A stretch of DNA of 64,000 nucleotides from Sabellastarte sp. h YS-2021 (taxonomy: Eukaryota; Annelida; Polychaeta; Sabellida; Sabellidae), in assembly GCA_964017235.1 (NCBI GenBank), contig OZ024928.1:155830881-155894880 (forward strand), given 5' to 3'. This document shows positions 33,216 through 45,025 of this stretch, piece by piece. A program made the translations under genes and the position numbers. The notes under the pieces are model-generated. The model made no database searches. It was not told the DNA's origin and saw only the letters and a program-made list of their open reading frames with translations. The number at the start of each line of letters is the position of its first letter. The first letter of the stretch is position 1.

Positions 33216-34190
33216 CTGCACATAGAATAGGGACTGAATGAACGTAATGTCAGATTTTAATATCATACCACACAATTTATCTGGTAATGTTAACATTGGG
33301 GAAAATACCACATATAACAATATTGCATTCTTGTATTCTTTTATTCTTGTAATTTATTTCTAAGCTGTAATCACCTGTTGAAGATTTGTTTTGATACATG
33401 GTTTAATATATGATCTTTTAAATCATTTTATGTGGTTTTCGGGAAATGGTGCAAAAATAGATGCTTTTTAAGCTGTGGGAACAATATTGCAAAATTGATT
33501 GATATACAAAAGTCGGGATTGATTTTGATGTCAATATTGAATAACTTTATTATCCAAACAGATGCTTACTATTCCAGCAAGTTCAGATGATATAAGTTAC
33601 AATGAAAGGTTGTCGGTCTGCATCTGTGTTACGAAGTCTGAAAAAAACTACAAGGAGTAGCAATTTGCTAATGATTTTAACAGTTGCCATATACTTGTTG
33701 TATACATTTGAAGGAGGAAGATCCAAATGAAACTTGAAAGCAACATATCATATCAAAAGTTTATTTTTTAAAGTTAATAAATGAATATATTTAGTCTTGT
33801 TAAAAATCAAGCAGTTAATATTATAGACTACAGTTACCTCATAGTTTACCAGGAAACCTAGTCTTTTATCACCAGTGCTGCTTTTTGGTATAATGAGACA
33901 TCAACCTGCTCAGTGATCTACTGCAATAACATTTACCATACAAAATAGTTGTCAGATATTCACAAGTTCAAATTTGCTACAGAACTATAGATAGATAATA
34001 TGTTTTATTATGCTATATATATATATATTATTAGACAGTATATTAGTCATTTTACATTGACATTGAATACAAAGAAACATAGAAGTAACTGCCAGTTGTT
34101 GAGCCTTACAACTTAGTTTAAATTCTTTAAAACATTTAACAGTATGGACATTTTTATGTCAGTTGACTATGTTATTCACCTATTTTGTGT
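33216..34190. other. Intronic, nothing recognised
   Basis: AT-rich intronic DNA with a short TATATATATATAT run near 34012. Confidence 0.45.
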
Positions 34191-34439
34191 TGCATTATGT
34201 CTGCGGCGTGGGTGTACGCGTCCGCGTGAACAACTTCTTCTCCAAAACTACAAGGCCTAGAGACATGCTGTTTTTTTAAAAGATACCTTATCTATCGAGG
34301 ATGAAAAATTGTTCAAGGCATGCAAATCTGTCTGTTCGTCTGTTTGCTAGAGACATTACAAGGGAGGTACCCCCACCAAAAGTGTGAAAATTTCAACACT
34401 TTATCACAATTTTCTCAGTGACTATTGCAGGGATTTCTC

Positions 34440-37345
34440 TCATATCTTGCATATATGTACTAGGCCAGAGATAGATTCTCTTGTGTGAGTATGAGACCTG
34501 GATCTGTCTTAGTTTTTTTTTAATAAATTTTTTAATAATTTTTAATGCATTAAAATTTATGAAATCATGCACTAAATCACTTATAACTTGAAAAGTGTTG
34601 CATTTAGAGCATTTTGTTAAAATATGTTATTCAGCTACTTTTTTCATAGCTACAACATGGTGAGTAACTTGGGTGTCTGTCTCAATAGCTAAGTGAGTAA
34701 TAGCTACTTTTGGGCTTTTCAGTAACTACCATCTTGAGTAAAATCACTTGTAACTTGAAAACTATTGCAGTTAGAGAATTTCGTATAAATATGTTATTCA
34801 GCTACTTTTGGGTCAGCTATAACATAGTCAAATTTCAGACTTGTAGCTCATGGCATAGCTGAGTAATAGCTACTTTTAGGTTATCACTGTTGAGTAAATC
34901 ACTGATAACTTGAAAACTATTGCATTTGGAGTATTTTGTTTCAATATGTTATTCACCTATTTTGGGGTCAGCTATAACATAGTAAAATTTCAGATCTGTG
35001 GCTCATGGCATAGCTGAGTAATAGCTACTTTGAGGTTATCACTGTTGAGTAAATCACTTATAACTTGAAAACTATTGCATTTACAGAAATTTGTGTAAAT
35101 ATGTTATTCAGCTACTTTTGGGTCAGCTATAACATAGTGAAATTACAGACCTGTAGCTCATGGCACAACTGAGCAATAGCTATTTTCAGGTACTGTATGT
35201 TGAGTAAATCAGTTGTAACTTGAAAAATATTGCATTTGGAGTATTTTGTTAAAATATGTTGTTCACCTGCTTTTGGGTCAGCTATAACATAGTAAAATTA
35301 CAGACCTATAGCTCATGGCATAGCTGAGCAATAGCTATTTTCAGGTTCTCACAACTGAGTAAATCAGTTGTAACTTGAAAACTATTGCATTTACAGTATT
35401 TTGCTTAAATATGTTGTTCACCTACTTTTGGGTCAGCTATAACATAGTAAAATTTCAGACATGTAGCTCATGGCATAGCTGAGTAATACTACTTTTAGGT
35501 TATCACTGTTGAGTAAATCACTTATAACTTGAAAACTAGTGCATTTAGAGTATTTTGTTTCATATGTTATTCACCTATTTTGGGGTCAGCTATAACATAG
35601 TAAAATTTCAGACCTGTAGCTCATGACATAGCTGAGTAATAGCTACTTTGAGGTTATCACTGTTGAGTAAATCACTTATAACTTGAAAACTATTGCATTT
35701 ACAGAAATTTGTGTAAATATGTTATTCAGCTACTTTTGGGTCAGCTATAACATAGTGAAATTACAGACCTGTAGCTCATGGCACAGCTGAGCAATAGCTA
35801 TTTTCAGGTACTGTATGTTGAGTAAATCAGTTGTAACTTGAAAAATATTGTATTTGGAGTATTTTGTTAAAATATGTTGTTCACCTGCTTTTGGGTCAGC
35901 TATAACATAGTGAAATTACAGACCTATAGCTCATGGCATAGCTGAGCAATAGCTATTTTCAGGTTCTCACTACTGAGTAAATCAGTTGTAACTTGAAAAC
36001 TATTGCATTTACAGTATTTTGCTTAAATATGTTATTCACCTATTTTGGGGTCAGCTATAACATAGTAAAATTTCAGACCTGTAGCTCATGGCATAGCTGA
36101 GTAATAGCTACTTTTAGGTTATCACTGTTGAGTACATCACTTATAAGTTGAAAACTATTGCATTTAGAGTATTTTGTTTCATATGTTATTCACCTATTTT
36201 GTGGTCAGCTATAACATAGTAAAATTTCAGACCGGTAGCTCATGGCATAGCTGAGTAATAGCTACTTTTAGGTTATCACTGTTGAGTAAATCATTTATAA
36301 CTTGAAAACTATTGCATTTACAGAAATTTGTGTAAATACTTTATTCAGCTACTTTTGGGTCAGCTATAACATAGTGAAATTACAGACCTGTAGCTCATGG
36401 CACAACTGAGCAATAGCTATTTTCAGGTACTGACTGTTGAGTAAATCAATTGTAACTTGAAAAATATTGCATTTACAGTATGTTGCTTAAATATGTTGTT
36501 CACCTACTTTTGGGTCAGCTATAACATCGTAAAATTTCAGACATGTAGCTCATGGCATAGCTGAGTAATAGCTACTTTTAGGTTATCACTGTTGAGTAAA
36601 TCACTTATAACTTGAAAACTATTGCATTTAGAGTATTTTGTTTCATATGTTATTCACCTATTTTGGGGTCAGCTATAACATAATAAAATTTCAGACCTGT
36701 AGCTCATGGCATAGTTGAGTAATAGCTACTTTTAGGTCATCACTGTTGAGTAAATCACTTATAACTTGAAAACTATTGCATTGACAGAAATTTGTGTAAA
36801 TACATTATTCAGCTACTTTTGGGTCAGCTATAACATAGTAAAATTTCAGACCTGTAGCTCATGGCATAGCTGAGTAATACCTACTTTGAGGTTATCACTG
36901 TTGAGTAAATCATTTATAACTTGAAAACTATTGCATTTACAGATATTTGTGTAAGTATGTTATTCAGCTACTTTTGGGTCAGCTATAATATAGTGAAATT
37001 ACAGACCTGTAGCTCATGGCACAACTGAGCAATAGCTATTTTCAGGTACTGACTGTTGAGTAAATCAATTGTAACTTGAAAAATATTGCATTTGGAGTAT
37101 TTTGTTAAAATATGTTGTTCACCTACTTTTGGGTCAGCTATAACATAGTGAAATTACAGACCTATAGCTCATGGCATAGCTGAGCAATAGCTATTTTCAG
37201 GTTCTCACTATTGAGTAAATCAGTTGTAACTTGAAAACTATTGCATTTACAGTATTTTGCTTAAATATGTTGTTCACCTACTTTTGGGTCAGCTATAATA
37301 TAGTAAAAATTCAGACATGTAGCTCATTGCATAGCTGAGTAATAG
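34440..37345 (+). repeat. 155 bp satellite (satA), about 19 units with higher-order pattern
   Basis: GGGTCAGCTATAACATAGT, GTAGCTCATGGCATAGCTGA and ACTTGAAAACTATTGCATTT recur every 154-156 bp. The variant CAGAAATTTGTGTAAAT occurs at 35084, 35702, 36321, 36785 and 36940: steps of four, four, three and one monomer. A few bases of satA resume after the satB block at 37925. Related monomers occur at 32390-32790 and 61290-61590. Confidence 0.92.
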
Positions 37346-37925
37346 CTACTTTGCTTATAACTCACTTATTATTGGTCCTAGAGGTTTGGAATGGTAAACA
37401 GACATATAGGAAATCATGGGCTGGGAATCTGTTGATGTGGTCCGATTTGACCTTGGACCTCTTCTTCAAGGTCAAACGAGGATAGCCAAACTTAAAAGTG
37501 CTTATAACTCGCTTATTATTGGTCTTAGAGGTTTGGGATGGTAAAACAACATATAGGAAATCATGGGCTGGGATTCTTTTGGTGTGGTCAGATTTGACCT
37601 TGGACCCCTCCTTCAAGGTCAGTTGAGGATAGCCAAACTTAAAATTGCTTATAAGTCGCTTGTTATTGGTCCTACAGGTTTGGGATGGTAAACCAACCTA
37701 CAGGAAATCATGGGCTGGGAATCATTTGGTGTGGTCGGATTTGACCTTGGACCCCTCCTTCAAGGTCAAACAAAGATAGCAAAACTTAAAAGTGCCTATA
37801 AATCGCTTATTATTGGTTCTAGAGGTTTGGGATGGTAAACCATCCTATAGGAAATCATGGGCTGGGAATCTTTTGGTGTGGTTGGATTTGACCGTGGACC
37901 CGTTCTTCAAGGTCATACGAGGATA
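37345..37925 (+). repeat. satB block (4 units of 148 bp) embedded in satA
   Basis: CTTATAACTC(A/G)CTTATTATTGG marks each unit at about 37353, 37500, 37648 and 37796. Orientation is opposite to the 4780-6880 array. Both edges of the block are satA sequence. Confidence 0.88.
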
Positions 37926-38489
37926 CTGCATTTGCAGTATTTCTTTAAATATGTTTTAACCTACTCTTTACACTTAAACAGTTACCTTGTTACTTTCCTT
38001 CATAATACCATTTGCAGGGAACAACTTTTTTGTCCTTTTCTTCTGTCCGGTTCAGATTTTCTTTTGAACATGCTGTTCAGTTACCATTTACTGTACTTCT
38101 GTACAGCACTTTCCCTGGTAATTATATCCCCAGACGAAAGTCGGGGATATATTGGATTCAGGTCCGTCGCGCCGCCGCCACCGCCGTAGAAATTTCCTTG
38201 TGGACGCGATAACTCAAAAACAAATTAATATTTTTTTTTCAAACTTGGTACACATGTTAAGGGTGCTCAAAGGAAGATCCCTATTTTAAGGTGACCTTAA
38301 ACTCCCAGTAAAAAAGAACTTATGGCCACCTTAAGGTCAGAAATTGGACTTTTGGCCACTTAGAGCCCTGTAGGTCACAAACTATGATGCTCAGCTGGCT
38401 GAAATTTTACCTGACAACACATTAATATGTTCTTAGTACATGTGCCGAAAATCACGACTTTAAGTTGAGGAGAAAATTGTGTTTGAGGC

Positions 38490-40110
38490 CCATAAATACC
38501 CCCACTTAGGGATTTTTTGCTATACTTTTCACATATTTTGCCCTATAATTTGGAAGTGGTAATTCTGATGAGTCTCAAACTGCGCTAGATATAACTTTGA
38601 TATGTAATCCTTGTCTGTAGAAAATTTTAGGGCTGTAGGTTTACCCAAAGGGGTCGACTTAAGGTCTCAAAAGTGCCCACAGAGACCCAATTTATGCACT
38701 TTTTGCCACTTTCAAGCACTGTAGCTTTCAAACTATGTCTCTCATCTAAGTTAAATATCATCTGGGAATATATCTATGTGTTTTCTTATATGTACCCCAA
38801 CATTTAGGCCTTTAATAGACAGTTAACCTGTGTATCAGGACCATAAACACCCACCCGAGTGACCCTTATAAGACATTTTGCACATCTTTTTCCCTGTAAC
38901 TTGGAAATGGTAAGTCTGAGAAGTTTCAAACTGTATTAGATATATATTCTGTGTGTAATCTTAGTATGTAACAGATTTTAAGTCTGAAGCTTTAATTTTG
39001 AAGGTCAAATTGAGGTCTCTAAAAGGCTCCCAAAGACCCAATATTTGAACTTTTTGCTACTTTTAAGCCCTGTGACTGATAGAGCTCAAATCCTATCTGG
39101 GAAGATATTAGTATGTTATTTTTATGTGTGCCAAAAATTAAGGCTTTAAGAAGACATTTAACCTGTGTATGAGGACCATAAATCCCCACCCGAGTGACCA
39201 TGTTTAGACATTTTTCACATATTTTTCCCTGTAACTTGGAAATGGTAAGTCTAAGAAGTTTCAAACTGTATTAGATGCATATTCTATGTGTAATCTTAGT
39301 ATGTGACAAATTTTAAGTCTGAAGCTTTAATTTGAAGGCCACATTTAGGTCTCTAGAAGGCCCCATAAAGACCCAGTATTTGGACTTTTTGCCAATTTTA
39401 AGGCCTGTGACTGTTAAACTATGTGACTGATAGAGCTGAAATCTCATCTGGGAATACATTATTATGTTCTTTTTACATGTGCCAAAAATCAAGGCTTCAA
39501 GTAGACATTTAACCTGTGTATGAGGACCTTAAACACCCACCTGAGTGACCCTTTTAAGACATTTTTCACATATTTTGCTCTGTAACTTGGAAATGGTAAG
39601 TCTGAGAAGTTTCAAACTTTATTAGATACATATTCTATGTGTAATCTTAGTATGTAACAAATTTTAAGTCTGAAGCTTTAATTTGAAAGGCACATCGAGA
39701 TCTCTAAAAGGCCCACAGAGACCCAATATTTGGACTTTTTACCACCTTTAAGCCCTGTGACTGTTAAACTATGTCATTGATGGAGCTGAAATCCCATCTG
39801 GGAATGCATTATTATGTCTTTTTTACATATGCCGAAAATCAAGGTTTTTAGTAGACATTTAACCTGTGTATGAGGGCCATAGACACTCGCCCAAGTGCCT
39901 TTTTTGACATTTTTTCCATATTTTGCCCTGTTATTTGGAAATGCTTAGTGTGATAAGTCTTAAACTGTATTATATATAATTTTTGTTTGTTATGTATGTC
40001 CCCCAAAAAGTTTCAGATCTGTAGTTTAATTGCTAAGGTCTCTTTAACAATTGTAAAATGCCCACAGAAACCCAATTTATGGACATTATGCCACTTTAAA
40101 GCCCAGTAAC
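38490..40110 (+). repeat. Tandem repeat of about 350 bp, roughly 4-5 units
   Basis: AACCTGTGTAT recurs at about 38827, 39153, 39507 and 39861. Each unit also has GTAACTTGGAAATGGTAAGT and AAGCCCTGTGACTGTTAAAC. Units are moderately diverged. Confidence 0.8.
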
Positions 40111-40923
40111 TGTCAAACTATGTGGGTTATAGAGCTGAAATCTTTGAATTTTTAAAAGGAAATGCCTGTCTATTTAAATTTTGAATATTAATAATGTTAT
40201 GGCTATCTTAGTCTTTTAAGAACTTATTTTTGTGTGTTATACCTCTGCTTGCTGAGTTTTTAACTTTTTAAAATGAAACTGGTTAAACATATTCAAGTAG
40301 ACAAAATGGACACTTTAAGTGAGCTTTAAGTCCCAATATTAATGAAATTATATCCTTATGTAGTAAAACTAGGGGATTTTTAACCCTCAACTAGCCCAGT
40401 TTTATTCAACTTGCCTCAGTTAATTTTGACACAGCTCCTACAGTTATGAACTCATTTCAGTTGATAATCACATACTTAAAATTCTCAATTCTTTTTGTAT
40501 TTGAGTACCCCTTTTATATAGATTGTTTGTTTACCATTTATGCTGTAGCACTCCATCTCTTTGTAGTCCCAACCCACATCCCCCACCCGGATTCCCCCCA
40601 CCCACCTCTGGGACCTCCAGCTATATTGAGTGACACTAAATAAACAAAGGTATTTAATGATATCAGATGAGAAACAAAGAACTCAATGGGGTTGCAGATC
40701 TTGTGTAATAGTGGGAGAGGTGTGGAGAAGGGGAGAGGGGTGGGAGGTGGTGGGCTTCATTACATATAACACCAAGGGGAGTCAGAACTGAGATTGTGTC
40801 ACATATTTAGGTTGCATATATATGGATCACATATATAGGTATAGAGGAAATGAATAACTGAAAACAATTTGCAAATTCTAAAAATATTATAATAAAATAA
40901 TAATATAAATAATTTTTTTTTAA

Positions 40924-41160
40924 ATAATATTTTATTTGTGAACAAATATAGAAACAGATATGTGCTTTTGGGATTATGAATTTTAGAATGGACATTGAAT
41001 CATCAATCATTTAAATACTTTGAAGGAAGATTGAAAAGTATGATGAGTTGAGTTAAAAATAATATTTTATTTGTCAACAAATATAGAAACAGATATGCTC
41101 TTTTGGGATTATTATTTTAGAATGGACATTCAATCATCAATCATTTAAATACTTTGAAAA
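40924..41160 (+). repeat. Tandem duplication of about 130 bp, 2 copies
   Basis: AATAATATTTTATTTGT(G/C)(A/C)ACAAATATAG through CATCAATCATTTAAATACTT occurs twice with few differences. Confidence 0.85.
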
Positions 41161-41493
41161 TAGGTTTAGAGTTATCATTGCAGGAAGATTGAAAATATAA
41201 TTTGAGTTATGTATTCGGCGTCTGGGGATACACCATCTTCCTTGGGAAGATATAAACAGAGTAGATTGATGTGCTGAAGTTCATATAATAATGGGTAATT
41301 ATGTTTTAAAAAATTCCCGATCAAAACCTGTGGCGTGAGTGATGACCTGTCTGGGGATATGTTGGCGCCGAGTTGGCCCAATCTAGTTATGCTTTCCTCT
41401 CATTATTACCTTCACAAATCAAAAACACTCAGTCAGCTGACACAGTGCCCGTTCACGGGCACTCTCCTCTTGTTTCATTATTTCACTGTGTAG

Positions 41494-41574
41494 TTGGCCA
41501 TCATGTACAAAGTTGGGTAGAGAACTCTATTGCAGCATCCTTTGATTGGCATGATCATTGATTTTGCTATTTTG
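41494..41574 (+). pseudogene. Decayed duplicate of SLC2 exon i
   Basis: This 81-base segment follows an AG (GTGTAG) and aligns without gaps to the first 27 codons of the real exon at 41648. Shared stretches include CCTTTGATTGGCATGATCAT versus CCTATGATTGGCATGGTCAT. It has an in-frame TAG where exon i has the first Arg of GRR, and no donor after it, so it cannot be used as a functional alternative exon. Confidence 0.85.
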
Positions 41575-41647
41575 AATATATGAAAGTTGATGAATTCATA
41601 TATGTAAAATTCATATGGACTGTGCATATGTACTTTGTGTACTGTAG

Positions 41648-41749
41648 GTGGCTGTGATGGACAAAGCAGGCAGAAGAGCTCTGTTGCTGTATCCTATGAT
41701 TGGCATGGTCATTGATCTGGCTGTCATCACTATCTCCTATGTAATCCAG
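41648..41749 (+). CDS. SLC2A: SLC2 exon i: GRR motif and helix 9
   Basis: Thirty-four codons, VAVMDKAGRRALLLYPMIGM and VIDLAVITISYVIQ. AGRRALLL is the second-half GRR motif of sugar porters. Acceptor TACTGTAG, donor CAG|gtaagt. Confidence 0.93.
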
Positions 41750-42368
41750 GTAAGTGTCACACAGAGCAATAGTTATGAAACTTTTGACAGAAACTGACAT
41801 CCTTGGTGGCCTAGTTGTTACTGTGACATTGTGTGTCAGTGATATCCTCTGTAACCTGTGATATTGATAGTGTTCTTATATTGTATGACACTTACCATAT
41901 ATATGTCAGGATGTTTACTGTAGCATTATAGTTGACAAACACATGGGTGATGTTTTAAATACATTGATAATCATTGAGCTGTCCATCTTGTTCTTTATAT
42001 ATATTTTGGCCACAAGTGACAATGCTTAGGACCCCCTGGCTGTAGAACAGGACATCAAACCCAAACTTTGACCTTTAAGTGTTATAGTCAATTGAGACTG
42101 TTGTGTGCAGTCATATCACACTTATTTGAGTTTTGCTTCATGACCTTATCCTTATTGCTTCATACCCCACATATGTGGGTAGTGTACATTTAAAAATCAG
42201 CCTTTCATGTAGCCATTTACCCCCATGTACATCTTAGTTCAGTATGTGAGAGACTTTGTTTTTCGTGTCAGAAATGAGCTGTGATAAGTAAAAAATTTGC
42301 ACTCATACATAGCTCATAAGGCCAGCACGCAACAGTGTGATCTAGGTACATATATGGAAGAAAATTGA
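41750..42368. other. 5' part of intron i-j, nothing firm
   Basis: Around 41800-41870 a degraded tRNA-like CCTTGGTGGCCTAGTTGTTA may be a SINE remnant. Otherwise nothing recognised. Confidence 0.35.
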
Positions 42369-42460
42369 CTGGCAGGACTGGTCACAGAGTGTGCATTCGC
42401 TAGGGGGCGCATCGTACTTCATTCCTGTCTAGACATCGTGACGTCATAGCATCTTTTTCG
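42369..42460. repeat. Left inverted repeat of DIRS copy 3
   Basis: CTGGCAGGACTGGTCACAGA through GTCATAGCATCTTTTT is matched, reversed, by 44141-44226 at roughly 85-90 percent identity. Confidence 0.85.
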
Positions 42461-42584
42461 TTTAGCGCGTGGAGTGTGCAGACATGTTTTCTACAGAGAG
42501 ATGTTTTTGAAGTTTTACTACAAACTTTACCATTTTATGAACTTTTAAGTATAACAACTTAATTCTGCTAGTTTACTGATCATC

Positions 42585-43106
42585 ATGTCGTCTCCTGGAC
42601 AAAAGAGAGGAACTTGCGGGCACATTTTGGCTGTGTTTGACAATCACAAAAAATGTGCGCGTTGTAGAGAAAAGGGAGTGGGTGACAATTCATATGTTTA
42701 GAAGCTGGACCGTCAGATCTGCCAAGCTTTTACGCCTGCACAAGTGAAACAGCTATCCACCACTACCTACCAGTCCAGGAAAGAACGTGAATTGAAGAAG
42801 ACGTCTACAGATTCCCCTGCTAGTGCTACCCCCACTCTCATGGACCCATTAGAGGTCACTCTTTTGGGACTGGTGCACAAGGAATCTGCTTCTGAGTCTA
42901 CGCCTGCTAGCAACCAGACCCTGCACAGGAACCTGTCAAACCTGAACCTACATGCCTGGCTCCTAGAGCCACAGCAATCAAGGAGCAGGGCTTCTCTGAG
43001 GCAGTGCCAGCACGAATTGAGGCTCCTCAAAGAGGATCAACCAGATCCATCTGTGAGGCAAAGTGGTGCCTCAGTAATCAGGTGGACTTCAGGGCACCAC
43101 TTCTGA
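42585..43106 (+). pseudogene. DIRS gag-like protein start fused to RT C-terminus
   Basis: ATG at 42585 opens MSSPGQKRGTCGHILAVFDN and HKKCARCREKGVG, a Cys/His start typical of DIRS gag-like proteins. An in-frame TAG at 42699 ends it after 38 codons. The same frame reopens (RKERELKKTSTDSP) and passes without shift into NLNLHAWLLEPQQSRSRASL, which matches the C-terminal end of the RT polyprotein in copy 2 (QLNLHAWGLG). The deletion therefore joined gag to the RT end in frame. Copies 1 and 2 show no comparable gag start, so this is the only clear one in the window. Confidence 0.7.
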
Positions 43107-43875
43107 AAGCCATAGCTGACTTCCTCCTGTACTTGTTTCAGGATAGGAAGTTGCAGCCAGGCACCATTTATGGCTACAGATCAGCCATTGCTGACAAGCT
43201 GGGCAACTCCCTCATTAATGTCAGCAAAGATGAAAACCTCACCCATCTCCTGGATAGTTTCCACAGAGACAGACCTAAGGGCAGGAGGGGCATCCCCTCC
43301 TGGAACCTCTCCCTGGTTTTACACCAGCTGACAAAGGCTCCCTCTGAACCCTTAAAGGAGGCCTCACTTAAACACTTGACTTTCAAGACTGTTTTCCTAC
43401 TTGTCTTGGGTTCTGGTAAACACAGGAGTGAGATCCATGCTTGGTTACATAAGAACATCAGACACCAGTCAGACTGGTCTAAGGTGCCTTTTACCCCTCA
43501 CCAAGCTTTCTATCCAAGAACCAGCTGGCTAAGGAGGGACCAGATAGCGTGGCCCCGGTGGTTATACCAGCCCTGGCCCCCACTATGGATACGTCGCTTA
43601 CAGGTGACAGGTCCCTATGTCCAGTCAGAGCCCTGCATTATTACTTGGACAGGACCTCAGATCATAGGCAGAACAAGGAGTTCGTCTTTGTCTCCTTCAA
43701 GAAAGGTTTTGACAAGGACATCTCACCTGCCACTGTCTCCTCATGGATCAAGCAGACTGTGATCCTACGCTATGAGCTCTCTGACCAGGAGGCCCTCACC
43801 TTGCATCAGGTTAAAGCCCATGATGTTAGGGCCTTTGCTGCTTCTAAGGCCTTTCAGTCAGGGGTCTCCTTATAG
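43004..43875 (+). pseudogene. DIRS tyrosine recombinase, broken
   Basis: The N-terminal domain is present (PARIEAPQRGSTRSICEAKW, LKAIADFLLYLFQDRKLQPG, WNLSLVLHQLTKAPSEPLKE). The first catalytic region reads GSGKHRSEIHAW, His where Arg is expected. A one-base shift near 43500 moves the frame to 43549 onwards (DRSLCPVRALHYYLDRTSDH, VKAHDVRAFAASKAFQSGVS). TAG at 43873 then stops it before the segment that holds the catalytic tyrosine, and that segment is not found downstream. Inactive on three counts. Confidence 0.85.
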
Positions 43876-43979
43876 GATTCTCAGACCCTAGGTCAAACCG
43901 GGCCTTCTCATTTGTTTTTGTTTATGAGTTCACTTGAGGCCTAGTAGCTTACCCTGTGACCTTCCAAGCAGTAGTTATT

Positions 43980-44080
43980 CAGCAATTGTCCATTGGATAG
44001 GATGTATTAACACAATAAAATTGCAAATTTAATAAGTAAATTAAATTTTTATAAGTTAATACCCTATCCAATGGACAGGC
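43980..44080. repeat. DIRS internal complementary region, copy 3
   Basis: Palindrome with arms GTCCATTGGATAGG and CCCTATCCAATGGAC around an AT-rich centre. The right half is the reverse complement of 44289-44344. Confidence 0.8.
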
Positions 44081-44140
44081 AAGGCCCACCCATCCGGCCC
44101 CGCTATCAGCCAACTAGGGGTCTTAATAGGACTAGACCAC

Positions 44141-44344
44141 AAAAAAGATGCTATGACGTCTAGACGGGAAGGAAGTACAATGCTCCACCTAGCGAATGCA
44201 CACTCTGTGACTGGTCCTGCTGGTAGTATATACAGGACGTCTTTTTTGGCATTTGGCAGGACTGGTTGCACCGACCGCTGAAGCAATTTTCCATTGGATA
44301 GGGTATTAGCTTATAAAAATATAATTTACTAATTAAATTTGCAA
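44141..44344. repeat. Right inverted repeat and right end of DIRS copy 3
   Basis: 44141-44226 mirrors the left repeat. The terminal part, CCATTGGATAGGGTATTAGC to AAATTTGCAA, matches the internal complementary region. Confidence 0.75.
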
Positions 44345-44369
44345 TTTCTGTAACCTGGAGGAAAGTTTT

Positions 44370-44610
44370 GAAGTGCGAGCTCTAGTAAGGCTTGCACTTC
44401 TAGGGATCACTTTTTTTTCTGTTTTTTTTTTTTCTCTTTTGTCGCCGGACTTTTATGAATTGTGGCGTAGTGTGATGAGTGCCTGTCTCTTCACTGAAGT
44501 TAAGTGGCATTGAGCTATGTTAGTACTAAAATGGGTGACCTCTTCAGTGCATTAATTATGTCTGATGGCTTTGCGGCTCACACTAGTAGTATTGTGTCTT
44601 TTGTGATAAC
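44370..44610 (+). mobile_element. 5S-rRNA-like repeat (SINE3-like), copy 1
   Basis: A leader GTGCGAGCTCTAGTAAGGCT and a T-rich run are followed at 44462-44580 by sequence resembling 5S rRNA. CTGAAGTTAAGTGGCAT and TTAGTACTAAAATGGGTGAC match the 5S internal promoter region (box A and box C). It is too diverged to be a functional 5S gene. The leader plus 5S unit recurs at 63320-63520. Confidence 0.65.
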
Positions 44611-45025
44611 ATTTGGAATCTGATCTCCCCTGATTCAAATTGGCATACAGTTTTGTAAAATGTAACCTCTGTGGGAAATTCCAAATACTGTGGTAATTTT
44701 GACATTCCTCTCTGTACACATATATTTTATGACTTTCTGTTACAACATATAATGTGCACAAGAGCTACTAAACTCTCCCAAACAGAAATTAAGTATGTAT
44801 CATACTTTTGTATACAAATTTGTAACCCATGTGTACCTCATAAGGTTTATGTGTGACTTTAACGTAGTGCATTGTATAAACAATAATTTAATTAAAGCAG
44901 TTAGCTAAATGAACTTAACATCATTACTTTTGCAGAATATGGATAATACATAAATTAAGTCAATAATATATCAATAATATACAATGTATAACCACAGTTG
45001 CAATATTGATAGTTAATTGTATGCA
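44611..45025. other. Intronic, nothing recognised
   Basis: AT-rich intronic DNA up to the Helitron-like element. Confidence 0.45.

Larger units (their letters stand above)
38127..41386 (+). mobile_element. Helitron-like non-autonomous element with 350 bp internal repeats
   Basis: It begins A|TCCCCAGACGAAAGTCGGGG, with a hairpin at the very 5' end, and ends GTTGGCGCCGAGTTGGCCCA-ATCTAG|T, matching the A|TC...CTRR|T rule. The 3' region resembles the end at 62597 (CTGGGGATA, a hairpin, CTAGT). No Rep/helicase is present. The termini are inferred from signature alone, so the true limits could differ. Confidence 0.5.
42369..44344 (+). mobile_element. DIRS-type retrotransposon, copy 3 (internally deleted)
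   Basis: Order: left inverted repeat (42369-42460), gag-like start, direct fusion to the RT C-terminus, tyrosine recombinase, internal complementary region (43980-44080), right inverted repeat (44141-44344). RT and RNase H are lost and the recombinase is broken. The outermost left bases predicted by the internal complementary region (TTTTATTGTGTTAATAC) are not found upstream, so the 5' terminus is missing. It is a different subfamily from copies 1 and 2. Confidence 0.85.

Noticed and set aside
44462-44580. Functional 5S rRNA gene
   Set aside because: Too many changes, including within the internal promoter, and it is part of a dispersed unit.
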